From positions 1 to 8,516 of the forward strand of contig JACQCJ010000024.1 in NCBI GenBank assembly GCA_016201685.1: a stretch of 8,516 bases of DNA. Direction: 5' to 3'. Made by a program: the position numbers and the translations under genes. Under the pieces are notes generated by a model. It did no database searches and had not been told where the DNA came from. It was given only the letters and a program-made list of their open reading frames with translations. Positions 1 through 5,645 of this stretch are shown here, piece by piece. The stretch comes from Candidatus Peregrinibacteria bacterium. Lineage in GTDB: Bacteria > Patescibacteriota > Gracilibacteria > Peribacterales > Peribacteraceae. Within the stretch, counting starts at the first letter, position 1; each line of letters opens with the position of its first letter.

Positions 1-2
1 TG

Positions 3-134
3 AAGCGAAAAGTCATTCGTTCGAAGCAAGCCTTCGTCGCTCAAATCCGTTCACATCTTCATTCACTCCAGAAAGACATTTCGGCTGTCCTCTGCTTCTT
101 CCAGCATCCGGATGTGGCCTATGTCATGAGAAAG
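3..134 (+). CDS. 3' end of an unrecognised gene, cut by the window start
   Basis: An open frame enters from the left edge and stops at the TGA at 132-134, giving about 43 residues that start KRKVIRSKQAF and end HPDVAYVMRK. The peptide has alternating basic and hydrophobic residues typical of an amphipathic helix (AQIRSHLHSLQKDI), and its codons look like coding sequence. I do not recognise a family. After the stop the same frame stays open through 11 sense codons to the ATG at 171 and on to 461, so this may be the front of one gene broken by a nonsense change, not a separate gene. The 5' end lies outside the window. Confidence 0.4.
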
Positions 135-170
135 TGAGTACCAACGGAAGAAATACCACGTGACGAACAA

Positions 171-461
171 ATGCGTCGAGCGAAAGCATACATGGAAACC
201 TATGAAGGATTGTGGGGCGAAGTCAATCTCGATGATCTGGCGGACACTCTGGTCTTTTCCGGTATTGCCTTCTCAAGGCAGAAGGTACATATGCTCTCAG
301 ACGATTGCCGGCTCTGGAAAAATTTTCCAGGACTGTCCGTCGATGCTCTTCAGAAAATAGAAGAGAATCACGTGGTTCCTATCGACGAGAAAGCTCTAAA
401 AGAGATCGAAAACGGCGTGTGGCACTCCTTGTTTATACAATCATTGAGGCAAGGGCAATGA
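171..461 (+). CDS. Hypothetical protein, 96 aa (possibly the back half of a gene broken at 132-134)
   Basis: The ORF encodes 96 residues, acidic in the middle and at the end (NLDDLADTLVF; IEENHVVPIDEKALKEIE), with no signal peptide or membrane segment. No Shine-Dalgarno sequence is well placed before the ATG; a GGAAGAA lies about 20 bases upstream, which is too far. The reading frame is open back to the TGA at 132-134, and the codons between (VPTEEIPRDEQ) look like coding sequence, which favours one interrupted gene over two. The stop lies 7 bases from the stop of mltG on the other strand, so the two transcripts converge with no clear terminator between them. I cannot assign a function. Confidence 0.5.
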   Translation: MRRAKAYMETYEGLWGEVNLDDLADTLVFSGIAFSRQKVHMLSDDCRLWKNFPGLSVDALQKIEENHVVPIDEKALKEIENGVWHSLFIQSLRQGQ

Positions 462-468
462 ACTTGGG

Positions 469-1479
469 TCACCGCAGATATTTTGCCTTGTTCGCATTCT
501 GCTCATCATTCGTGATCGCATAGTGAATTACACCGTTCGCATCATGGAGATAATAGAAGTATGGACTCTCTTTGGGATGGAGCGCGGCCTGGATGCTCGC
601 GAGTCCGGGATTCGAAATGGGAGTGGGAGGGAGATCTTTGAATTTTCGCAGATTGTAGGGCGAATCGATGGCGAGATCGCTCTCGGTGAGCGCATCGGCG
701 GGCTTGCCGATTGCGTAGCGAATGGAGGCATCCGCGCCCAGGCCCATCTTCGCATCGAGGCGCTTCCAGAGGATGCCCGCGACGATCGGACGTTCCTCCT
801 CGGTCTTCGTCTCCTTCTCGATGAGCGAGGCCATGGTGACGATCTGATCCAGGGAATGATGCGACGAGGCGATGTTCGTCTTCAGACCATCGACGACGCG
901 CTTCTGGAACGTCGAGAGCAATCGCTCGAGGAAGGATTGCGGGGTCAGCGTATCTTGGACGACGAAGTAGGTATCGGGGAAAAGATAACCCTCAAGTCTG
1001 TTTCCCGGCGACTTCACATTCGACTGAGGCAAGAACGCGAATGAAGAGAAATCGCACGATTGCGCGCACGCGAGGAGTTTGCCGGATTTCACGAGACCTT
1101 TGCCGGCGAGCAAACCGTCGATCTCCTTGACGGTGAAACCTTCCGGAATGGTGACGACCGCCGCCTCGGAATAGCCGCGAACGAGCGCCTGTGCGATCTC
1201 CGGCGCGCTCATGGACGGACGCAGGTAGAACGTCCCGGCTTTGAGCGAACCTTGGAGATGATGGAGACGTGCGTAGAGATCGAACACGCTGATCGAGCGA
1301 ATGAGCGACTTGCCACGGAGAATCGTTCCGATCCCCTGCACGGACGATCCGGTGGGAATGGAGACGAGGATGCCTGTCTGATCACGGGCATTCACCGGAC
1401 GCAATTCGAACTGATACCAAACGACTCCGATGAGCGTCAATGCGAGCAGACCGATGATGAGACGTGGGAGGCGACGCAT
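469..1479 (-). CDS. mltG: Endolytic murein transglycosylase MltG (YceG-like)
   Basis: MltG cleaves nascent peptidoglycan glycan strands inside the chain at the outer face of the cytoplasmic membrane, and helps set strand length. From the start chosen here the protein is 336 aa, a normal length for the family. Residues 5-22 form a membrane anchor. Residues about 28-100 match the LysM-like N-terminal part, and the YceG catalytic domain follows. Visible motifs are LEGYLFPDTYF at 162-172, ASLIEKET at 217-224 (E221 is the expected catalytic glutamate), GADASIRYA, DSPYNLRKF at 272-280, LPPTPISNPG at 283-292 and the C-terminal HYAITNDEQNANKAKYLR. The frame is open up to 1623, but the extra 48 residues are translation of the AT-rich palindrome plus flank, so the ATG at 1477-1479 just before the anchor is the better start. 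No Shine-Dalgarno is present; a TATACT lies a few bases upstream. Confidence 0.95.
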   Translation of the reverse strand: MRRLPRLIIGLLALTLIGVVWYQFELRPVNARDQTGILVSIPTGSSVQGIGTILRGKSLIRSISVFDLYARLHHLQGSLKAGTFYLRPSMSAPEIAQALVRGYSEAAVVTIPEGFTVKEIDGLLAGKGLVKSGKLLACAQSCDFSSFAFLPQSNVKSPGNRLEGYLFPDTYFVVQDTLTPQSFLERLLSTFQKRVVDGLKTNIASSHHSLDQIVTMASLIEKETKTEEERPIVAGILWKRLDAKMGLGADASIRYAIGKPADALTESDLAIDSPYNLRKFKDLPPTPISNPGLASIQAALHPKESPYFYYLHDANGVIHYAITNDEQNANKAKYLR

Positions 1480-1488
1480 GGGGGACGA

Positions 1489-1576
1489 GTATATGGTATA
1501 TGGTATCGAGTATTTTGTATGGGTCCGATATCTATCACACTGAAATACCACATACCACATACGAAATACCATATAC
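1489..1576. repeat. AT-rich imperfect palindrome built of GTATATGGTAT / ATACCATATAC units
   Basis: The left arm holds two overlapping copies of GTATATGGTAT (1489-1499 and 1496-1506). The right arm holds the exact reverse complement ATACCATATAC at 1566-1576, preceded by further ATACCACATACCACATACG-type units from about 1545. The arms would pair imperfectly over about 30 bases around a loop containing GGGTCCGATATC. It lies between the ybaB remnant and mltG, and falls inside the spurious 5' extension of the mltG frame. It looks like a dispersed intergenic repeat, not coding sequence. Its role is unknown. Confidence 0.7.
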
Positions 1577-1615
1577 GTCTCAGGTCTTCTGCAATGGACT
1601 CGTTCATAAGTGAAA

Positions 1616-1873
1616 TCATGCATTTGGTCCGAGCCCCATCTCGCTCATCACGCCCTGCATCTTTTGCGAGGAGACGACCTGCGCCTTCTTGAGTGCGCGA
1701 TTGAGCGCATCGATTAACAACGCAGGGATACTTCCCTGCGGAACCTCCGGAGCAATGGTGACGCTGATCACTTCCAGAGGAGAGTCACGAGAAAGAGTGG
1801 CACGTTCACGAGTCCTACAAAACCCTCTTTGCTGAGAACATCTCTGATATGCTCTCCAAGGTGATTTTATCAC
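1616..1873 (-). pseudogene. ybaB/ebfC-like nucleoid-associated protein, 5' half missing
   Basis: The last 50 or so residues of this 85-codon frame match the C-terminal half of the YbaB/EbfC family, small dimeric DNA-binding nucleoid proteins of about 100 aa. The recognisable run is EVISVTIAPEV, then a helix LIDALNRALKKAQVVSSQKM and a tail MSEMGLGPNA, as in the family pattern SI-x-PE, AVNxALxKA, glycine-rich end. The family's long N-terminal helix is absent: residues 1-30 (MIKSPWRAYQRCSQQRG and on) do not resemble it. On the opposite strand the same DNA reads as a plausible gene tail. I therefore read residues from about PLEVIS onward (1616 to roughly 1780) as true ybaB and the rest as foreign sequence. 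recR, a common partner of ybaB, is not in the window. Confidence 0.7.
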
Positions 1874-1878
1874 AGTGA
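1768..1878 (+). pseudogene. Probable 3' fragment of an unknown plus-strand gene
   Basis: After an in-frame TGA at 1765-1767, this plus frame encodes a 36-residue tail with strongly protein-like composition: ESHEKEWHVHESYKTLFAE followed by the helix NISDMLSKVILSQ and a TGA at 1876-1878. Its codons are rich in purine first positions. It has no plausible start codon and covers exactly the stretch where the ybaB frame on the minus strand loses family resemblance. I infer that it is the C-terminus of a gene whose front was lost at a rearrangement joint near 1770-1785. The family is not recognised. It is too short for certainty and could be chance. Confidence 0.4.
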
Positions 1879-1885
1879 AATGCTA

Positions 1886-1914
1886 TTGACAGTTGTCAAC
1901 ATTACCCTAATACT
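1886..1914 (+). promoter_or_regulatory. Sigma70-type promoter of the secreted-protein gene with a symmetrical -35 region
   Basis: A perfect -35 TTGACA at 1886-1891 is followed, after a 17-base spacer, by AATACT at 1909-1914, which matches four of six positions of the -10 consensus. Transcription would start near 1921, about 20 bases before the ATG at 1941. The -35 box is half of an inverted repeat, TTGACA-GT-TGTCAA (1886-1899), so a dimeric regulator could bind over the -35 region; that part is inference. No Shine-Dalgarno lies between the promoter and the start codon. Confidence 0.6.
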
Positions 1915-1940
1915 GCACCGGCTTTCCCCATTTTTCTTCT

Positions 1941-4508
1941 ATGCAGACTCTCCGAAAGCATGTCGTTTCTCTCGCAGGGCTCTTTTTGATCGCTGTGAGC
2001 ATTTTTCTGAGCGGCGGCGGCGTCACCTTCGCCGCGACACCCGATATCACCATCGATAACGGCGATCCCGGGTTTTCGACCCAAGGGCTTGGCTGGTCCG
2101 CGGGAGGCGGTGGAGGATATCACAATAATTACCTCATGCATGGTCCTCTTCTCAAAGGTCTTCCCGCTCAAAAGGCGGTGTGGGAATTCCGAGGTTTGCC
2201 CGATGGAATCTATCGCATATGGGTTTCCTGGAAAGGAGTGCCGAGTGCCTCGACGAAAGCATTGTTCTCTGCCTTCGATGGTGCGGTATCTGCTGGGAGC
2301 TTCACCATCGATGAAACTCAGGATCCTCCCCAAGCCCTGAACATCCAACGCTGGGCTATCGCGCTGCCGAGCGTGCAGGTGCATAGCGGGACCTTTCGTG
2401 TCGAGCTGCCAGCCATGGAGAAAGGTATGGTGATCGCCGATGCGATCAAGGTGATCCGCATTCCCGCGGCAGCGAACATCGTGCTTCTCAACGTGAAATC
2501 CAAGACCAAAACAACCGGCGTTCTCTTCACGCAGTCTTTCAGCAATCTCGGTCCAGATCCGGCCGATTCTTTCTTCCTTTGGGTCGAGACCATCCCGCAG
2601 GGCCTGCTCTTCGATCCAGCGAACTCCGACAAACATTGCAGTCAAACGAAACAGAGTATTGCTTGTGCCGGCGTGCCGTCGAATACGGATATCAACGTCA
2701 GTCTTATCCCCGATCCGGGCGCGCCCTGCTCACCCACCGCGAGCTACACCGTGCGCTTCTCATCGAGCGAAGCGGATCCGGCTCCGGCGAATAACAGACA
2801 GACCATCGTCGCTTCCGTGATTTGCCCTCCATCAACGCTCACTCTTGAGCAAAAACCCATCGGCACTCTCGGTACTGCGGTGAAGAATCAGAAGAACGTG
2901 AATCTCCTGCGCTTCGAGGGACAAGCAGCCGTCACAGACATTCTTGCTACGCAGTTCGTCTTCAGCTCAGCATCCGGTTCACTGAACAATGGAGAGAACT
3001 ACACGCTCCGGGTCGATACGGATAACGACGGCAAGGTCGATACGATCCTCCAGGAAGGAGTCTCCGCTCAAACCGGAGAGGTGACCTTCGGGAAGCTCAC
3101 CGGCAGCGGCTTCGTGTTCCCGCAGGATAAGCGTGTGACGCTCGAGGTGCATGCGGATATTTCCGCATCATTGACCAATAATTGGCTCCAACTGGAGTTC
3201 GCGACAGGCAACACGCACTACGTTGAAGCCAAGAATGTCGTGACCAGCACATCCCTCTCGGGCATCAAGACAGACGGTGTCTGTGCGAGCAGCTGCGACA
3301 TCATCGTCACGACGACTGCGTCCGAAGCATACAGATTGGTGAGCCAGGGCGATCTCTACGTGACGACGCAAGATACCGTCACGACCGGCCGCCACCAGTT
3401 CCTCGGCGGAGTTCTCGGCGCTCCTGTTCTCCAGCTCAACTTCCACGCGGAAAATGAAGATATTGATGTGACAGATCTGCAGCTCACCGCAACGGGATCG
3501 ACTGCATCATCGGTGGATCACCTCGAACTGTATGCGCTCGGCGCGGCGACGCCCTTTGCGACCGCGTCCATCGGCGCCTGCGGGAGTGACAAGGTTCCCG
3601 CGAACACGCGCTGCGCGAAGATGCAGAGTCAGCAACTCGTCATTCTGAAGGGGCAGGACGTGAACGTTCTCGTCAATCCTTTCATGAAGACCGATGTGAA
3701 CGGAGCGATTTCCGGAGAAAAGATTCAGTTGTACCTTGCGGGCAAGCCCATCTCGAATAATGCGACGGGTGAGGGCGCAGTGAGGGCCAGGGGAGTCCAA
3801 TCGTCGAATTCGCTCAGTGCGAGCAATGAGAATCGAATCGTGAACGAAGGAGAAGTGATGATCGGTAACACCGACGGCAGCAAGAACAAGGACATCATCG
3901 GTGTGAAGCATGTCTCTGTCCTCTCGAAGATCACTTCGATCACGAACGCCGGTTCGGACACGGGTATAATTCCGACGGGCGTTGCGGACATCGGTCAATT
4001 CAAAATCGTCGCTGCGGCGCACGACAATTCGCAAAACGGCTTGAACAAAGTGGTCCTCTCGGGCGTGCTGCTCACGGTGAATGCCGTGAATGTCGATATC
4101 GACGCGACGAGCCTTCGCTTCTTCAACAAAGCTGATGCAACGAGCACACTGAACTGCACCCCCTACACGAGGGACGGTGTGAAGATTATGGCAGCGACGA
4201 TCAGCGGTTCCTTCCTCGCGAGCTGCACAGCCTTGACTGGCAGCTCGGTGAGCGTTTCCATCAGCCAGGGAACGGATGCGACGTTCGTGCTCCGCATGAC
4301 CGTCACGAATCCCAAGATTTCCCCCTCCGCGAATTCCACGCTCCAGGTCTCGCTCCAGAATTTCGCTGACGCGACCCTCACGACTTTTGGAGCCACGAAG
4401 AGCCACTTCGCATGGATCGATCAGGATAACGCTTCGGCTACGACCTCGAGCTTCACGTGGACGGAGTATCCGGATGCGACGGTGAAATCGACCTTGTACC
4501 AGAATTGA
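1941..4508 (+). CDS. Secreted multidomain beta-rich surface protein (golvesin-like + DUF11-like + three repeat units)
   Basis: The protein has 855 aa. Residues 1-31 are a Sec signal peptide (KH charged start, LAGLFLIAVSIFL core, likely cut after TFA). Residues about 34-175 match the golvesin C-terminal/Xly carbohydrate-binding-like module: ITIDNGDPGFSTQG, the W/Y-rich YRIWVSWKG strand, and VIADAIKVIRI at the end. Residues about 178-295 look like a DUF11/CARDB-type Ig-like domain (SFSNLGPDPADSF; DPAPANNRQTI) with paired cysteines. Three long beta-rich units follow, near 297-463, 464-630 and 631-855. The first contains DTDNDGKVD (359-367), a calcium-loop pattern. The second has TTGRHQFLGGVLGAPVLQL and cysteine pair 547/558. 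I recall similar units in large extracellular proteins of Peregrinibacteria-type genomes. No LPXTG, C-terminal membrane helix or SLH domain is visible, so the means of surface attachment is unknown. The gene has its own promoter and terminator. Structural, adhesive or glycan-binding roles are inference. Confidence 0.85.
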   Translation: MQTLRKHVVSLAGLFLIAVSIFLSGGGVTFAATPDITIDNGDPGFSTQGLGWSAGGGGGYHNNYLMHGPLLKGLPAQKAVWEFRGLPDGIYRIWVSWKGVPSASTKALFSAFDGAVSAGSFTIDETQDPPQALNIQRWAIALPSVQVHSGTFRVELPAMEKGMVIADAIKVIRIPAAANIVLLNVKSKTKTTGVLFTQSFSNLGPDPADSFFLWVETIPQGLLFDPANSDKHCSQTKQSIACAGVPSNTDINVSLIPDPGAPCSPTASYTVRFSSSEADPAPANNRQTIVASVICPPSTLTLEQKPIGTLGTAVKNQKNVNLLRFEGQAAVTDILATQFVFSSASGSLNNGENYTLRVDTDNDGKVDTILQEGVSAQTGEVTFGKLTGSGFVFPQDKRVTLEVHADISASLTNNWLQLEFATGNTHYVEAKNVVTSTSLSGIKTDGVCASSCDIIVTTTASEAYRLVSQGDLYVTTQDTVTTGRHQFLGGVLGAPVLQLNFHAENEDIDVTDLQLTATGSTASSVDHLELYALGAATPFATASIGACGSDKVPANTRCAKMQSQQLVILKGQDVNVLVNPFMKTDVNGAISGEKIQLYLAGKPISNNATGEGAVRARGVQSSNSLSASNENRIVNEGEVMIGNTDGSKNKDIIGVKHVSVLSKITSITNAGSDTGIIPTGVADIGQFKIVAAAHDNSQNGLNKVVLSGVLLTVNAVNVDIDATSLRFFNKADATSTLNCTPYTRDGVKIMAATISGSFLASCTALTGSSVSVSISQGTDATFVLRMTVTNPKISPSANSTLQVSLQNFADATLTTFGATKSHFAWIDQDNASATTSSFTWTEYPDATVKSTLYQN

Positions 4509-4534
4509 AATGCTTTCGATATTTTCTCAAGAAC

Positions 4535-4558
4535 GGGGGCCGAAAGGCTCCTGTTTTT
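4535..4558 (+). terminator. Rho-independent terminator of the secreted-protein gene
   Basis: The hairpin GGGGGCC-GAAA-GGCTCCT forms seven pairs, two of them G-U, closed by a GAAA tetraloop. It is followed by GTTTTTG. It lies 27 bases after the stop codon at 4508. Confidence 0.8.
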
Positions 4559-4616
4559 GATCGGTTGTTTGGGCCTGAATATTCTCTCATTTGGAAAATT
4601 TCTCTGGGCAGGATTC

Positions 4617-4680
4617 GCGGGCAGTATGCCCGCTCCTCAGGGAAAAAATTACTTCCGAATGGAGCGGGCCTACGGCCCGC
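4617..4680. repeat. Pair of GC-rich hairpins with a competing long-range stem
   Basis: Two perfect 7-bp hairpins with 3-base loops occur here: GCGGGCAGTATGCCCGC at 4617-4633 and GCGGGCCTACGGCCCGC at 4664-4680. The right arm of the first plus its flank (GCCCGCTCC, 4628-4636) is exactly complementary to the flank plus left arm of the second (GGAGCGGGC, 4661-4669). The strand can therefore fold as two small hairpins or as one 9-bp stem with a 24-base loop. The stretch 4560-4727 has no convincing gene. It may be a REP-like intergenic repeat. Confidence 0.65.
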
Positions 4681-4727
4681 GTTTCCGAGTTTTTGGAGGA
4701 AGTTTCTAAAATCTTTTTCGTTCGTCA

Positions 4728-4769
4728 TCATCTGGTGATCCCAATTCTGTCCTCAATCTCCTGATTTAC
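4728..4769 (-). pseudogene. Second copy of the VirD4-like gene's C-terminal tail
   Basis: These 42 bases encode VNQEIEDRIGITR and a TGA stop on the minus strand, the same 13 residues and stop that end the 881-aa ATPase at 5646-5687. Thirty-four of 42 bases agree. The eight differences fall in seven codons and all are synonymous, including AGA against CGG for the last arginine. The frame upstream is open only to a TGA at 4833-4835 and has no ATG, so the tail has no complete gene of its own. It may be the end of a lost paralogue, or be joined by a frameshift to the ORF at 4753-4947. Confidence 0.6.
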
Positions 4770-4947
4770 CCTTCGACTCGCGCGCTCCTTCGAGCGACCC
4801 CAACTTGCGGCACACACGGCGGAATTCGCGGCTCACGCTGTCGAATTCCTTCTGGATGCTCCGAGGGTCGAAGTCCGGCAGCCGCTGACCCGACTGGAGT
4901 TGCTCCAGCACGCGGGGGCCTCGGAATGCCTTCATGCTCATCGTCAT
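4753..4947 (-). CDS. Small hypothetical protein, 64 aa
   Basis: The frame encodes MTMSMKAFRGPRVLEQ and a basic helical stretch SIQKEFDSVSREFRRVCRKLG, with strongly GC-ending codons similar to the ATPase gene, which makes chance less likely. The last ten residues (EGARESKGKSGD) are translation of a REP-like sequence, and the stop overlaps the duplicated ATPase tail in another frame. A single frameshift between about 4770 and 4800 would join this ORF to VNQEIEDRIGITR. The result would loosely resemble the ATPase C-terminus (KEYSRMKFGRKK before VNQ, compared with SREFRRVCRKLG here). It could therefore be a decayed ATPase C-terminus or an unrelated small gene. No Shine-Dalgarno is visible. Confidence 0.35.
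   Translation of the reverse strand: MTMSMKAFRGPRVLEQLQSGQRLPDFDPRSIQKEFDSVSREFRRVCRKLGSLEGARESKGKSGD
4769..4802. repeat. REP-like sequence starting CCCTTCGACTCGCG
   Basis: The stretch begins CCCTTCGAC, the same nine bases that open the REP-like unit at 5564-5582, and contains the palindrome GCGCGC and a second TTCGAGCGA. It directly abuts the duplicated ATPase tail. I assign it to the same repeat family with modest confidence because only the first part matches. Confidence 0.4.
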
Positions 4948-5157
4948 AAAGTTGCTGCATTTTCAGGATTTGATGCGCGAAGTCAAAAGAATCCACACGG
5001 AAATCCAGAATGGGACTTGCACAAGCGGAATTCTTTCCCTTGGGAGAAAGCTCCAACAGCGTCATTTCTGTTCCTGTACTGAACGGATGTGGAAGAAAAC
5101 GCGATCCACTTGCTTGAGCATTTCTCTGAGAAGAGAATCACACCGTGGAAAGAATGA
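4934..5157 (+). pseudogene. Possible frameshifted remnant of a small gene preceding the 98-aa ORF
   Basis: Coding-like segments follow each other in three plus frames: LLHFQDLMREVKRIHTEIQ (from the ATG at 4934), then EFFPLGESSNSVISVPVLN (about 5030-5085), then DVEENAIHLLEHFSEKRIT ending PWKE at the TGA at 5155-5157. The last stop overlaps the ATG of the next ORF as ATGA, the usual sign of a translationally coupled pair. Two frameshifts would be needed to join the pieces. The minus strand also has coding-like pieces here (KMQQLYDDEHEG; LLREMLKQVDRVFFHIRSVQ), so the strand is not settled. Confidence 0.28.
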
Positions 5158-5450
5158 GCAATTTCCCAGCACAAGGCGATGATCTGATCATCGAAGACCA
5201 CGCACGCTTCAAGAGAGCGACTGACGTGTTCAGAGAAAACCTCCGACAGTTCCATCCAGAGAGCTATCACGATCACTGGATAGTACGGTGTTGCGAAGAC
5301 ATCGATACGTTTCTTTATCGCTTCCCCGATGCTCTCACACGTGGAGCCTGGCTCGATGCTCGTGAGAGTTTTCAAAGAGCAATCGCTGAGAATCGAGCTG
5401 CTGCGAAGGAAATTTTGCGACAGTTTCGCGATGGAGAAACGTCACGATGA
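5154..5450 (+). CDS. Hypothetical protein, 98 aa, helical and charged
   Basis: From the ATG at 5154 the frame gives MSNFPAQGDDLIIEDHARF, then helical stretches (KRATDVFRENLRQFH; WLDARESFQRAIAENRAAAKE) and ends RDGETSR. Purine-rich first codon positions and balanced charge favour real coding over the 130-aa frame on the opposite strand. A GTG at 5145 in the same frame is a possible earlier start. The ATG overlaps the preceding stop as ATGA, and GGAAAG just upstream is a weak ribosome site. It has no signal peptide or membrane segment. I do not recognise the family. The stop codon lies in the loop of a 9-bp hairpin. Confidence 0.5.
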   Translation: MSNFPAQGDDLIIEDHARFKRATDVFRENLRQFHPESYHDHWIVRCCEDIDTFLYRFPDALTRGAWLDARESFQRAIAENRAAAKEILRQFRDGETSR

Positions 5451-5459
5451 TTTCTCCAT
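5431..5459 (+). repeat. Hairpin around the stop codon of the 98-aa ORF
   Basis: ATGGAGAAA (5431-5439) and TTTCTCCAT (5451-5459) are exact reverse complements with an 11-base loop that contains the TGA stop at 5448-5450. No T-run follows, so it is not a standard rho-independent terminator. It may mark the 3' end of the transcript. Confidence 0.45.
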
Positions 5460-5527
5460 GGGAGCTACTCCGCGCATCGAAGCGCTCGCTGAGAGTCAAT
5501 CATACCAATTCCGCTTCAAAGCGATGT

Positions 5528-5582
5528 CATGGTGAGCTTGTCGAACCATGGCATCGCGTGTCTCCCTTCGACGGGCTCAGGG
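5528..5582. repeat. Two inverted REP-like units (BIME-like)
   Basis: Unit one contains GGTGAGCTTGTCGAACC flanked by CAT/ATG (5528-5550). Unit two, CCCTTCGACGGGCTCAGGG (5564-5582), is an inverted copy: its reverse complement shares the core TGAGC-nnn-TCGAA. Short clamps (CATGGT/ACCATG and CCCT/AGGG) close each unit. Similar sequences are common intergenic palindromes in many bacteria. The unit lies about 65 bases beyond the stop of the ATPase gene. The rest of 5460-5645 shows no gene. Confidence 0.65.
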
Positions 5583-5645
5583 TGACACACTTTTTCAAAA
5601 TCAATTTGATCCGGAATTGATATCAGATCCCGTGCAACGAGTACG

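Noticed and set aside
3..461. TGA as glycine (alternative code of Gracilibacteria or Absconditabacteria)
   Set aside because: MltG, the secreted protein and the ATPase end at TGA exactly where their families end, and no long frame has an internal TGA.
523..1692. Plus-strand frames of 173 and 210 codons opposite mltG
   Set aside because: They are arginine- and glutamate-rich mirror frames of mltG, whose catalytic motifs are unmistakable.
1902..2645. 247-codon minus-strand frame opposite the secreted-protein gene, and the similar 299-codon frame at 3507-4406
   Set aside because: Both are shadows of the plus-strand gene, which has a signal peptide, recognisable domains, a promoter and a terminator. 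Neither shadow has any family motif.
4983..5375. 130-codon minus frame opposite the 98-aa ORF
   Set aside because: Rich in serine, cysteine, phenylalanine and isoleucine without a domain pattern. The plus frame has better codon structure and an ATGA-coupled start.
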